From the NCBI GenBank assembly GCA_949987565.1, contig OX465107.1, positions 13,203,051 through 13,267,050 of the forward strand: a DNA stretch of 64,000 nt, in the 5' to 3' direction. A program made the translations under genes and the position numbers. Origin of the DNA: Luidia sarsii. Taxonomy: Eukaryota; Echinodermata; Asteroidea; Paxillosida; Luidiidae. The notes beneath the pieces were generated by a model. That model did no database searches. It was not told the DNA's origin and saw nothing but the letters and a program-made list of their open reading frames with translations. This document shows, piece after piece, positions 10,354-20,900 of this stretch; positions within the stretch are counted from its first letter, which is position 1; every line of letters starts with the position of its first letter.

Positions 10354-11225
10354 GGGAGAGGGACAGAGAGAGGGACAGAGAGAGGAAGAGGGGAGAGAGA
10401 GAGACATAGAGTGGGGAGAGATAGAGAGACAGAGACAGACAGAGAGAGAGAGAGAGAGGGAGGGGGGGAGAGGGACAGAGAGAGGGACAGAGAGAGGAAG
10501 AGGGGAGAGAGAGAGAGACATAGAGTGGGGAGAGATAGAGAGACAGAGAGACAGGGAGAGAAAGAGAGAGAGAGAAGAGAGAGGGAGAGGGGGAGAGAGA
10601 GGGACAGAGAAAGGGACAGAGAGAGAAAGAGGGGAGAGAGGGAGGAAGAGACTGAGAGACAGAAACAGAGTGAGAAAGGGACAGCAAGAGGATTTATTTA
10701 GAAAGGGTCGGAGATGGAGAAGGAGACCAGGAGAGAGACATAGAGACAGACAAGAAGGGAAAAAGAAAGAGAGGCAGAGAAGAACAGAAAGGGAGACAGA
10801 GACAGAGAAAGACAAAGACCAAGAGAGAGACAGGGAGACGCAGGGACAGAGAAAGTCACGGAATGACAGAGAGGCAGAGACTGAGAGACAGAAAGGGACA
10901 AAGAGACAGAGAGAGACACTCAGACAGTCAGAGAGTAGACAGAGAGGCAAAAAGAGACAAAGAGGCAGAGAGGTAGACAGAAAGGCAGACAGAAACGAAG
11001 AGGCAGAGAGATAGACAGTCAGAGAGGTAGACAGAGAGGGAGAAAAGAGGAAGACAAATACAGAGAGACAAATCAAAAGAGGGGCACAGAGAAACAAAGA
11101 GAGCCAGAGAGATAGGGAGACAACCAGAGACAGAAAGACAGACAGGGAAGGATCCGAGACAGAAAGAGGCACCGAGACAGACAGCTAGATACTGACAGAT
11201 GGGGGGATAGAGAGACGCAGACAAG
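10256..11225. repeat. Purine-rich tract with higher-order repeats
   Basis: G/A with regular C (GACAGAGA). The segment starting GACATAGAGTGGGGAGAG occurs at about 10284, 10403 and 10517, giving a roughly 114-119 bp higher-order period on the left; the right part (10640-11225) is irregular. A Ser/Leu-rich minus-strand frame across it is an artefact. Confidence 0.95.
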
Positions 11226-11584
11226 GGCTTCAACTGGTCCTGAAAAGTGGGGACCATTTGCGAGGGAACGAAGTGACCAAGGAATGGGGTGAGGGGGAGA
11301 GTTAGGGAGATGTTGTCATTTTCGTGTTTGTAATCATGCCATTTGGTGTGCATAATTATTCAGGGTGGTGTATCTTATCTACTTCAAAGGGTCTTCGTGA
11401 GTAAGAAACAGTATGTCTTGTTCAATACAGTTCATAGTTGCCTACTATTTTGTTTTCCCTGTCAGTGTCATGCTTCTGATCCCAGAAGGTATATGTGTGT
11501 GTGTGTGTGGGGGGGGGGGGGCAAATGATACGATGCCTCTTTTTTTGAGAGTGGGGGCATGTCCCCCGCTCACCCCCTGCTGAC
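11226..11584. other. Unique spacer with a (GT)n-G-run
   Basis: Contains a GT run followed by about 13 G (11493-11521). Nothing else is seen. Confidence 0.6.
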
Positions 11585-13225
11585 GCCCATGGATACAGAG
11601 AGACAGGAAGAGAGACGCAGAGAGAGTACAGAGAGACAGAATGAGAGACAGAGAGATGCAGAGAGAGAGAGAGTACAGCGAGACAGGAAGAGAGACACAT
11701 AGATGCAGAGAGAGTACAGAAAGACAGAATGAGAGACAGAGAGATACAGAGAGAGTACAGAGAGGCAGGAAGAGAGACATAGAGATACAGAGAGACAGGA
11801 AGGGATACATAGATATACAGAGAGACAGGAAGGGATACAGCGAGATGCAGAGAGAGTGCAGAGAGAGAGAGACAGAATGAGAGACAGAATGAGAGACAGA
11901 GAGATACAGAGAGAGTACAGAGAGGCTGGAAGAGAGACATAGATATACAGAGAGACAGGAAGGGATACAGAGAGATGCAGAGAGAGTGCAGAGAGAGAGA
12001 CAGAATGAGAGACAGAATGAGAGACAGAGAGATACAGAGAGAGTACAGAGAGGCAGGAAGAGAGACATAGAGATACAAAGAGACAGGAAGGGATACAGAG
12101 AGATGCAGAGAGAGATACAGAGAGACAGAATGAGAGACAGAGAGATGCAGAGAGAGTACAGAGAGACAGAATGAGAGACAGAGAGATACAGAGAGACAGG
12201 AAGGGATACATAGATATACAGAGAGACAGGAAGGGATACAGCGAGATGCAGAGAGAGTGCAGAGAGAGAGACAGAATGAGAGACAGAATGAGAGACAGAG
12301 AGATACAGAGAGAGTACAGAGAGGCTGGAAGAGAGACATAGAGATACAAAGAGACAGGAAGGGATACAGAGAGATGCAGAGAGAGATACAGAGAGACAGA
12401 ATGAGAAACAGAGAGATGCAGAGAGAGTACAGAGAGACAGAATGAGAGACAGAGAGATACAGAGAGAGTACAGAGAGGCAGGAAGAGAGACATAGAGATA
12501 CAAAGAGATAGAAAGGGATACAGAGAGATGCAGAGAGAGAGATACAGAGAGACAGAATGAGAAACAGAGATGCAGAGAGAGTACAGAGAGACACAATGAG
12601 AGACAGAGAGATGCAGAGAGACAGAATGAGAGACAGAGAGACAGAATGAGAGACAGAGAGACAGAATGAGAGACAGAGAGATACAGAGAGAGTACAGAGA
12701 GGCAGGAAGAGAGACATAGAGATACAAAGAGACAGGAAGGGATACAGAGAGACGCAGAGAGAGATACAGAGAGATATAATGAGAGACAGAGAGATACAGA
12801 GAGAGTACAGAGAGACAGAATGAGAGACAGAGAGATGCAGAGAGAGTACAGAGAGAAAGAATGAGAGACAGAGAGATGCAGAGAGAGTAAAGAGAGACAG
12901 AATGAGAGACAAAGAGATGCAGAAAGAGTACAGAGAGACAGAATAAGAGACAGAGAGATGCAGAGAGAGAGTACAGAGAGACAGAATGAGAGACAGAGAG
13001 ATGCAGAGAGAGAGTACAGAGAGGCAGGAAGAGAGACATAGAGACGCAGAGAGACAGGAAGGGATGCAGAGAGATGCAGAGAGACAGGACAAAAGACAGA
13101 GAGATGCAGATAGACAGGAAGAGAGACAGAGAGATGCAGAAAGACAGAATGAGAGACAGAATGAGAGACAGAGAGATGCAGAGAGAGAATACAGAGAGAC
13201 AGGCAGGGTGACAGAGAGATGTAGA
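11585..13225. repeat. 1.6-kb purine-rich minisatellite with units of about 41 bp
   Basis: Built from words such as GAGACAGAGAGATGCAGAG, GAGTACAGAGAG and ACAGAATGA. A common unit is about 41 bp, and blocks of several units recur (compare 11970-12100 with 12245-12370), so the array is organised in higher-order repeats. The minus-strand open frames of several hundred codons (Ser/Leu/Cys-rich) are translations of this repeat. Confidence 0.95.
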
Positions 13226-13725
13226 ATCTGCTTTAACCTTTGAAAAACATAAAATGATTTTTTTTTTCAATAATGGCTTTGTAAATGTCTCAATGTACAA
13301 CTACACTTAGTGGAATACCATACGTAAAAAAAAAATCCATGCCGGTAACAATGCGGAGCCTATCGGTCTGTTTCGACGTTACTTTTTTCGTATCGATTCC
13401 CCGATCAGAAGTCATGAAGTCACTCGATGACGAATGACGAATCCTTCGTTTTGGGGTGCTGGCGGAATCTCCAGGAAGGAGGGAGAGAGATTATACCCTA
13501 TAAGCCCCCTGGAGACTTGAATACTCCGGTCGCCTCATGGGGGCGCTCTGCCAGCACACTGTCCCGATACTCGGCAGATTTAATCGGATCTTAGATTGGA
13601 GTCTTTGGGAATATATTATGTTGTTTCCAGAAATAAGTTAACCACCATCCACGCATCTGCTTCAAATCGCAAACTCATTTTCTCCTCGACATCACTGCAA
13701 AAACAGACGGCTCTCTCATAAGTTC
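13226..13725. other. Unique stretch, nothing recognised
   Basis: Contains a GGGGGCGCTCTGCCAG word at 13538-13553 that resembles a CTCF core. No gene is assigned. Confidence 0.5.
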
Positions 13726-13728
13726 TCT

Positions 13729-13790
<62 letters not shown>

Positions 13791-13812
13791 TCTCTCCCTC
13801 TCTCTCTCTCTC

Positions 13813-13850
<38 letters not shown>

Positions 13851-14055
13851 CCTCTCTCTCTCCCTTTCTCCATCTCTCCCTCTCCCCCTCTCTCCCTCTC
13901 TCCCTCTCTCTCTCTATCTATCTCTCTCCACCTCGCTCTCTCCATCTCTCTCTCACTCTCTCTATCTATCTCTCTCTCTCTCTTTCTCTCTCTCTCTCCC
14001 TCCCTCTCTCCCCCACTCTCTCTCTATCTATCTCTCTCGCTGTCTCCCTCCATAC
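13726..14055. repeat. (CT)n-rich polypyrimidine tract
   Basis: Starts with a nearly pure CT run (about 13735-13776), then mixes CT with CCCT, TGTC and TATC steps. Confidence 0.95.
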
Positions 14056-14361
14056 GGTTATAACAGAAAAGGTCTCCTCTTGGAAGGAAAAAAAACGACT
14101 TTAATACACTTATCACTTTCTTTCTCACACGATCATGAAATACGATCGGCGGATGATAAGTGCGCACACGGGCAACACTAGGAAAGAGGCATTTGACATT
14201 TCAAAGAAGACGACTGGTGACTTCCCCGTGTCGAGTAGATTGGAAATGAGAAGCGAGCCCATCGATGGATGCGCGATCTTCCCATTTCCACGCACGTCCA
14301 ACGGTTCTGTGCCATTTTCGGTTTTGCGAAACAATTTAACGGCGTGAAGTTCGTGCGGAGT

Positions 14362-15063
14362 TCAGGCGAATGTCGGCCGTGGGGGCGGTATATAGGAACC
14401 CCTTGGCGATCTGCCCGACTTGTTTTGGCTGCATCTCTTGTCAGCTCGCCTTCCCAACCTCCCCGCACACATCCCTCTCTTCCTGCAACGTTCCCCCAGC
14501 GACATTTGCTTTGGATTTTTTTTTTTAAATAGGGCAACGCCCTGAAGGAACAGAGTCCACCTCCTCCAAGTCCCCCCCCCCCCCGTCTCCCAATCCCGGA
14601 CCGTCGGGGAAAACAAACGGTATAGGCGTATAGGAAGGTCGGAATTAACAGAGTCTGTTGCCAAAAGTAGAAGGCGGTAGCCACCTTGCACCCTGCTCAC
14701 CGTTTTCGCCCCCCCCTCCCCCCTTCCCTTCTCGAGGTGTTGTATCCAAACTCCCCTTTCCTTGAGAGTCCGAGGGTATAATACCTGCCGAGCCGGTCTG
14801 CTCGGCGGATCACTGCACTCGTAGGCGAAGGGAGGTTTGCGTCCAGTGCGTCGATCGGCGCACTCCGCCGGCCGATCGAGCCAGTCTCCCCCCTCCCTCC
14901 TTCCTTCCCTCCCCGTAGTGCCCCGCTGGGCCGTTCCACAGAGCTGGCCCGTGATATATAACCGTGACCCTATTCCGAGCCTGAGGTCAGATGAGTTGCA
15001 GAAACGAATCTGAGAGGAAAATGAATGGTAGCCACTTGACGCTCCGTGGGTCTCAAACAGCAT
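14362..15063 (-). other. Longest non-repetitive open frame in its area, unidentified
   Basis: A minus-strand frame of about 234 codons with an ATG at 15061-15063, running through CpG-rich unique sequence. The predicted peptide is rich in Arg, Gly and Ser with no recognised domain, signal peptide or membrane segment. GC-rich DNA has few stops, and C-runs interrupt it, so chance openness is likely. It overlaps the TATA/GC-box site at its 3' end. Confidence 0.15.
14381..14396 (+). promoter_or_regulatory. GC box plus TATA box
   Basis: GGGGGCGG is followed immediately by TATATAGG, a good TATA consensus, inside a GC-rich unique island (14.35-15.1 kb). Transcription would start near 14420 on the + strand. 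No downstream exon could be identified, so this is a motif-level call. Confidence 0.35.
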
Positions 15064-15227
15064 CACACCCCCACCCCCAATCCCGTACGCACACCTATTA
15101 TAGTCAAACCCACATTAACACCGTGTACTATAAGGACCTGCTGATCTGATGCTGTCTGTCATTTAACTGAATACTGGTTGCAGTTTGGGTGGGTTGTTTG
15201 TGAGGTGAGATAAGATTTGGATAAGGT

Positions 15228-15350
15228 TTGCATGATGCACCAAGTGGAGGGTCTGCGGTAACAGCCTGCAACACAATCTCCTTTGAGGCGGAGTGTGGTT
15301 CTGAGGAGAGCCGGTATAAACTCAACGTTTCGGGCTGCGTGTACTCTGCC
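15228..15350. repeat. Degenerate family A half copy
   Basis: Shares with the full copies the order TTTGCATGATGCACC, TCTCCTTTGAGG, GTGTGGTTCTGA, then CTCAACGTTTCGGGC. The second hairpin arm is missing. Confidence 0.5.
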
Positions 15351-15457
15351 CGTCGACAGGAGACTGCTAGATTCAAACCACCTCTAAGCTCCGATAATAA
15401 ATGTGATGAAATTGAGGGAGTGGTACAATGTTATCAACTTATTTGTAACTGAACTGA

Positions 15458-15708
15458 GAGGTTATTGAGATAAATGAGACTTTGCATGGTGGGTGAATTA
15501 ATATAGGAAGGTTTGCGGTGAACACCATGTATCAGGTCTCTTAAAGGAAGAGGTATGGTTCTGAAAATTTCTCCTGATGACGGCCAGAGCATACTGGTCG
15601 AAACATCGAGTTACCCTCAGGTTCTTTTCAGAACCACATACCTCTTCCTTTAAGAGACCTGATACATGGTGTTCACCGCAAACCTTCCTATATTGAGGTT
15701 ATTGAGAT
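15458..15708. repeat. Family A foldback element with 14-bp flanking direct repeats
   Basis: Arms 15500-15567 and 15625-15694 are inverted and nearly identical (AATATAGGAAGGTTTGCGG to GGTTCTGAAAA, one 2-bp indel). The loop carries CTCCTGATGACGGCC and GGTCGAAACATCGAG. Beyond the left arm is a tail with ACTTTGCATGGTGG, also present in inverted form at the right side of the 50-kb copy. GAGGTTATTGAGAT flanks the whole unit at 15458-15471 and 15695-15708, as a target-site duplication would. Confidence 0.85.
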
Positions 15709-16329
15709 GTTAAGACTTTTGCGTTGATAGTAGCAACTTTAGAATAGTTTTCGATGACATCATGTACTCAGATTCTCCTCCACACAAGCGCAAAACACCT
15801 GAGTTCGACAAAATGCATTAGATTTTCAACAGATACTACTTTCCGTCTGATCTGTGTACACCAGTGAGTGATTGCTATACTTTGAGGGTCAGAACTATCC
15901 GCGGACACTGTCTGCCACGAGGGATATAGACACCGAGTCTGTCGACCGGCTGCAGTAATACGAGGCATTGATAGGCTCGAGTGAGTGATCTCAATTCGCG
16001 CCGGGGGATGACCTCTACTACGCCAGAGTCAATCGGGGTCTTGCCCTGACGGACGGTCGGCCGGCCTCCCCATCCCCCAGCCCCCCCCCCCCCCCATCTT
16101 CCTATTCCCTCTGTTGACGGTCTCTCGTATGCCAGTGGTTTGGTCTGGTCAAACCGGCCAATTTATCATCGCTTGCCACCCACCAACCCCCCCCCCCCGC
16201 CTCGAAAAAGAGAGAGGGAGATAATCATTCGAGCACCATCTTGTCCTGCTGATGAGCCCTGTCGTCAGTTGCTTTGTATAACCGCCCTGACCCCCCGACC
16301 AATCGAGCAGAGGGAAGAATTGAAAGATG
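15709..16329. other. Unique stretch with two C-runs
   Basis: C-runs at about 16081-16096 and 16187-16198. No gene recognised. Confidence 0.5.
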
Positions 16330-16985
16330 AGGCGGAGGTAGGAGGAGGACGGAGGGGGACGAAGGAGAAGACGGAGGAGGAGGAGAAGGAGAGGGAGAAG
16401 GAAAATGAAAAGGCGGAGGAGAATGAGAAGAATAAGAGGAAGGAGAAGGTGGAGAAGACGGAGAAAGAGATGGAGAAGGAGAAGGAAAGAGAGAAGAAGG
16501 AGAAGGAGGAGAAGGAGGAGAAGAAGGGGAAAGAGGTGGAGAAGGAGAAGGAGAAGGGGAGGAAGAGAAGAAGGCAAAAGAGATGGAGAAGGAGACGGAA
16601 AAGGAGGGTGGGGAGGAGAAGAAGGAGAAAGAGATAGAGAGGGAGAAGGAAAATGAGGAGGAGAATAATTAGATGGAGGCGGAGAAGGAGAAGGATGAGA
16701 AGGAGAAGGAGGAGGAGAAGGAGAAGGAAAAGGAAAAGGAGGAGAAGGAGACGGGGAAGGTGTCTATTGTATCAAATGATGGAGAAGATTTAAGAGAAGG
16801 ATGGAGACAAGGAGAAGAAGAGGGAGAAGAGGTATCTTGTTTCAAAATAGAAGATGAAGGTAAAGGAGAAGGAGGAGGTGTGAAGGAGAAGGAGGAGGAG
16901 AATGATGAAGAGAAGTAGAAGGAGATTGAGTGGGAGAAGGGTATTAAGGGGAAGGAGAAGAAAAAAAGAGAAGAAGAAAACACCT
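16330..16985. repeat. (GGAGAA)n-like polypurine tract
   Basis: About 650 bp of AAGGAG/GGAGAA steps with few pyrimidines. It reads as Lys/Glu-rich frames on one strand and Leu/Ser/Phe-rich frames on the other; neither is credible as a protein. Confidence 0.95.
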
Positions 16986-17570
16986 CGGCAGTAGCCCCGT
17001 ATAGGCAAGGCACTGATCATAGGCGGTACCATGCCACCACTAAAGTTCCCGTTTCCCTCTTTCCAACTATTCCTGACTCGGGCAACAGCCCCGGGGTCTC
17101 GTGGCAATTTTTGTTCGCAGATCTTTATGTATTATGACAGGCAATATCCTACAATCTGTCGATGCGTCAGTACTCATCGGGCTGCGCTCGCTGGCACAGT
17201 GAGGAGAGAGGAGGGGGGGGGGTCGGCTGGAGAGGAGGGGGTCCGGACTCGGGCTCTCTGCACAAGCGCAATTAAAACCACCTGGGAAAAAAAGGGACTG
17301 GGTGCGTTGTATAGTGGCTGGCTGGGAAAAGGTGGGGGTCTCTTCTTCTGCCCCCTCCCTTTGCCCGTCTGTCCTCTCACCCCTACCACCCCACCCAATC
17401 CATCTTCTTAGAGAGGAAACCTCTGGCGATTGTCAGAAGACGTAGGGGTTCCTCAGAGGCTGCCCGCCCCTGTACGAGCCCAATAAACGCCTACCGTATT
17501 GATAAGGGTTATGGACCTCTGACCGATTTTATTTTAAACCTCTCCTTCTATATTGAGCTCTGTTTTGTTT
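16986..17570. other. Unique stretch, nothing recognised
   Basis: Moderately GC-rich, with a G-run near 17212-17221. No gene or RNA is assigned. Confidence 0.5.
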
Positions 17571-18360
17571 TGTACCTGCCCCTGCCCCTGCCCCTGCCCC
17601 AGCCCCTGCCCCTGCCCCAGCCCCTGCCCCTGCCCCTGCCCCAGCCCCTGCCCCTGCCCCTGCCCCTGCCCCAGCCCCAGACCCTGCCCCAGCCCCTGCC
17701 CCTGCCCCAGCCCCTGCCCCTGCCCTTGCCCCAGCCCCTGCCCCAGCCCCTGCCCCTGCCCCAGCCCCTGCCCCTGCCCCAGACCCTGCCCCAGCCCCTG
17801 CCCCTGCACCAGCCCCTTTCCCTGCCCCTGCCCCAGCCCCTGCCCCAGCCCCTGCCCCTGCCCCAGCCCCTGCCCCAGCCCCTTTCCCTGGCCCTGCCCC
17901 AGCCCCTGTCCCTGCCCCAGCCCCTGCCCCTGCCCCAGCCCCTGCCCCTGCCCCTGCCCCTGCCCCAGCCCCTGCCCCTGCCCAAGCCCCTTTCCCTGTT
18001 CCTGCCCCAGCCCCTGTCCCTGCCCCAGCCCCTGTCCCTGTCCCTGCCCCTGCCCCTGCCCCTGCCCCTGCCCCTGCCCCTGCCCCTGCCCCTGCCCCTG
18101 CCCCTGCCCCTGCCCCTGCCCCTGCCCCTGCCCCTGCCCCTGCCCCTGCCCCTGCCCCTGCCCCTGCCCCTGCCCCTGCCCCTGCCCCTGCCCCTGCCCC
18201 TGCCCCTGCCCCTGCCCCTGCCCCTGCCCCTGCCCCTGCCCCTGCCCCAGCCCCTGCCCCTGCCCCTGCCCCTGCCCCTGCCCCTGCCCCTGCCCTTGCC
18301 CCTGCCCCTACTTCTGTCCCTGCCCCATACCTCTACCCCTGCCCCTACCTCTGCCCGAGC
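17571..18360. repeat. (CCCCTG)n hexamer array; GGGGCA repeats on the minus strand
   Basis: The left part (17571-18040) alternates CCCCTG and CCCCAG units in a pattern. The right part (about 18041-18246) is over 30 uninterrupted CCCCTG units. The minus strand is therefore a GGGG run every six bases, a very strong G-quadruplex former comparable in layout to the human C9orf72 GGGGCC repeat. Long frames in it (Cys-Pro, Leu-Pro, Gly-Arg and Gly-Gln types) are repeat artefacts. Confidence 0.97.
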
Positions 18361-18510
18361 CCGCAATAAAGCTGTTTGTATCCCTCAAAGCAAGCCAATT
18401 TGCACGAACTATCATCGTTTCTATCTCTCTGCCTGTCGAGAATATGAAATCGATAGCTATCTGGACCCTTTCTCCGATGCTACCGGGGTGAAAAGAGAGC
18501 ACGACCCCCT
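18361..18510. other. Short unique spacer
   Basis: Unique sequence between the hexamer array and the following purine tract; nothing recognised. Confidence 0.5.
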
Positions 18511-19135
18511 CCAATTAATGGAGGAGAGAGACAGGGATATTGGAGAGAATATGAAGCAGAGACGGGGAGAGAGGGACAGATATAGAGGAGTGGAGAAAAA
18601 AAAGTGGATAGAGAGAGAGTGAGAGACAGCGAGAGAGAGAGGGGATGGATGGGAGGGCTGGAGGGAAGGAGGGAGGGCCAGGGAGGGAGGGGAGAGAGGG
18701 TGGGGGAGAGAAAATACAGAGAGGGGAGGAAAAGAGGGGAATGAAATACGGAGACAGAGATACAGTGACGGAGGGAGGGAGACGGAGAGAGAAAAGGGGA
18801 GGGAGGGAAGAAGTGAGAAATAGGAGAGAGGGAGAGAGAACCAAGAGGAGAGAGGATAGGGGGGAAAGACACGGATACTCATTGAGAGAGAGAGAGGGGA
18901 GGGTGAGAGAAATGCAACCAGAAAGGAGAGGAAAATAAGAGATTGAAATACAGAGACGGTGATACAGTGAGGGCTAGGGATGGAGGGGAGAGATAGATAG
19001 GAATGGGGGAATATAAGTGAGAGATAAGAGAGAGGGAGAGAGTAACGAGAGAGGGAGAGAGGGAGAGAGACACAGCGGCGACTGGCTGAGAGAGAAAGAG
19101 AGGGAGGGAGAGACAGAGAGAGAGAGGGGGGGGGG
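18511..19135. repeat. Polypurine tract
   Basis: GA/GGGA-rich for about 620 bp, with recurring words such as ATACAGTGA and GAGATAGA but no clean period. Confidence 0.95.
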
Positions 19136-19884
19136 TCTCATCAGCCGACAGAAGATGTCGGACTGCATCTCGTAGCACCCCTGAAACGCTCCCGCGCTGT
19201 GTACATGTCTGACAATTACAACTCACTCCTCCGCCTCGACCGGCTTTTCATATCGGGCACATGGCAGTCGGCGATGTTATATTTTTTTCTCCTTCTTTTT
19301 AATTCCGAAACTCGCTCTCGCACTCAGAATTGTTACCGGTTAATCGGAAGCAGGGGATACGGTTAGTCTTTTTCATTTGCATCACGAAATGAGCGATGAG
19401 AGAGAAAGAACGAGAAAGAGAACGAGACAGGACAGATATGAACGGATAGCTTCGATGGCGGACAGATGATAGGATTTTTTTTTTGAGGGGGGGTTCGGTC
19501 TTGCATGCGCTCGCTGTACTGAGGCTGTACTGATATTAGACTGTACGTAATTAGCCTTCCCCTGGACCGAGAGGAGGAGGGGGAGGAGGAGGGGGAGGAG
19601 GAGAGGGAGGGGAGGAGGGGGGATCCCGACACAGGTGGAACGAATCGGGCAGCCGCGGAAATATCATATTTCAGCACAGGATACTATCATCTGCGCGCTG
19701 TAACCATAGCAGGAGGCTCTCCAGTATCAACTTCCTCTTGGGCTCAGGGAAATGGGCTCGTTATGAGGGAGAGGAGGTGGAGTGGGATGGGGAGGGAGAG
19801 AGAGAGAGGAGGAAGGCAGAGGGGAAGGGGGTTTGGGGGACCTGTTACAAGTCACTTGGCACGGTCTACGTGGCGAGACCCCCC
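19136..19884. other. Unique stretch with a (GGA)n patch
   Basis: Purine triplets at about 19570-19622 and a T-run at 19473-19482. No gene recognised. Confidence 0.5.
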
Positions 19885-19885
19885 C

Positions 19886-19938
<53 letters not shown>

Positions 19939-19952
19939 TCTCTTTCTCTTGG
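19885..19952. repeat. (CT)n microsatellite ending in (TTTCTC)n
   Basis: C-run, then a pure CT run, then TTTCTC hexamers. Confidence 0.9.
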
Positions 19953-20053
19953 GGTGGGTTGGGGAGAGTCCTTTTATACGAAGGAAGGCATGCACAAGGT
20001 GAGGGTAAGGGGGAGTTTGGGAGTTCAGAGGATGCTCCGTGAACTTGTCCTGC

Positions 20054-20625
20054 CCCCTTCTCTCTACCTCTGCCTATGTGCCCCCTTTTTGCGTATCCCT
20101 GCCTCTCTACCTCTGCCTCTGCCTCTGTCTCTGCCTCTGCCTCTGCCTCTGCCTCTGCCTCTGCCTCTGCCTCTGCCTCTGCCTCTGCCTCTGCCTCTGC
20201 CTCTGCCTCTGCCTCTGCCTCTGCCTCTGCCTCTGCCTCTGCCTCTGCCTCTGCCTCTGCCTCTGCCTCTGCCTCTGCCTCTGCCTCTGCCTCTGCCTCT
20301 GCCTCTGCCTCTGCCTCTGCCTCTGCCTCTGCCTCTGCCTCTGCCTCTGCCTCTGCCTCTGCCTCTGCCTCTGCCTCTGCCTCTGCCTCTGCCTCTGCCT
20401 TTGCCTCTGCCTCTGTGTCCCCTCTCTGTGTACTCCGGTCCCTCTTTCTCTCACTCTCTGTCTCTGCCTCTGTCTCTGCCTCTGCCTCTGCCTCTGCCTT
20501 TGCCTCTGCCTCTGTGTCCCCTCTCTGTGTACTCCGGTCCCTCTTTCTCTCACTCTCTGTCTCTGCCTCTGTCTCTGCCTCTGCCTCTGCCTCTGCCTCT
20601 GCCTCTGCCTCTGCCTCTTTCCGCT
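20054..20625. repeat. (CTCTGC)n hexamer array with a 99-bp internal duplication
   Basis: About 45 near-perfect CTCTGC units (20128-20398), then a non-repeat insert (TGTGTCCCCTCTCTGTGTAC and following) that occurs twice exactly 99 bp apart (about 20412 and 20511), each time followed by more CTCTGC units. This is the same hexamer as at 8041-8651. Multi-hundred-codon frames here are artefacts. Confidence 0.95.
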
Positions 20626-20787
20626 TCCCCCATAATCCTCCCCGTCCCATTGTCTCCCCCTCCCCTCATGCATCTCTCTCTTTCCCTGTCTCTCTTTGTC
20701 TCTGTGCCCCTGTGTGTCTCTTTGTCCCCCTTTTTTCTGTCTCTCTCTTTCTCTCCCGCTCTCTCCCCTTTCTCCTTCGCTCTTCCC

Positions 20788-20830
<43 letters not shown>

Positions 20831-20900
20831 CGCCTTTATCTGCCTCTGTATCTCTATCTCCCTCCTCTTTCTCCCTCTCCCCCCTCCCTCCTCCCTCGTT
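20626..20900. repeat. Polypyrimidine tract
   Basis: C/T-rich, including a pure CT run at about 20793-20826. Confidence 0.9.

Noticed and set aside
11422..13300. Ser/Leu/Cys-rich frames of 380-576 codons
   Set aside because: Translations of a purine minisatellite; all minus frames are similarly open.
16140..16656. Lys/Glu-rich coiled-coil-like protein
   Set aside because: Translation of the GGAGAA polypurine tract.
17548..18622. Arg-Gly/Cys-Pro/Leu-Pro repeat proteins of up to 350 codons
   Set aside because: Products of the CCCCTG hexamer array; Arg-Gly runs resemble RGG proteins only by composition.
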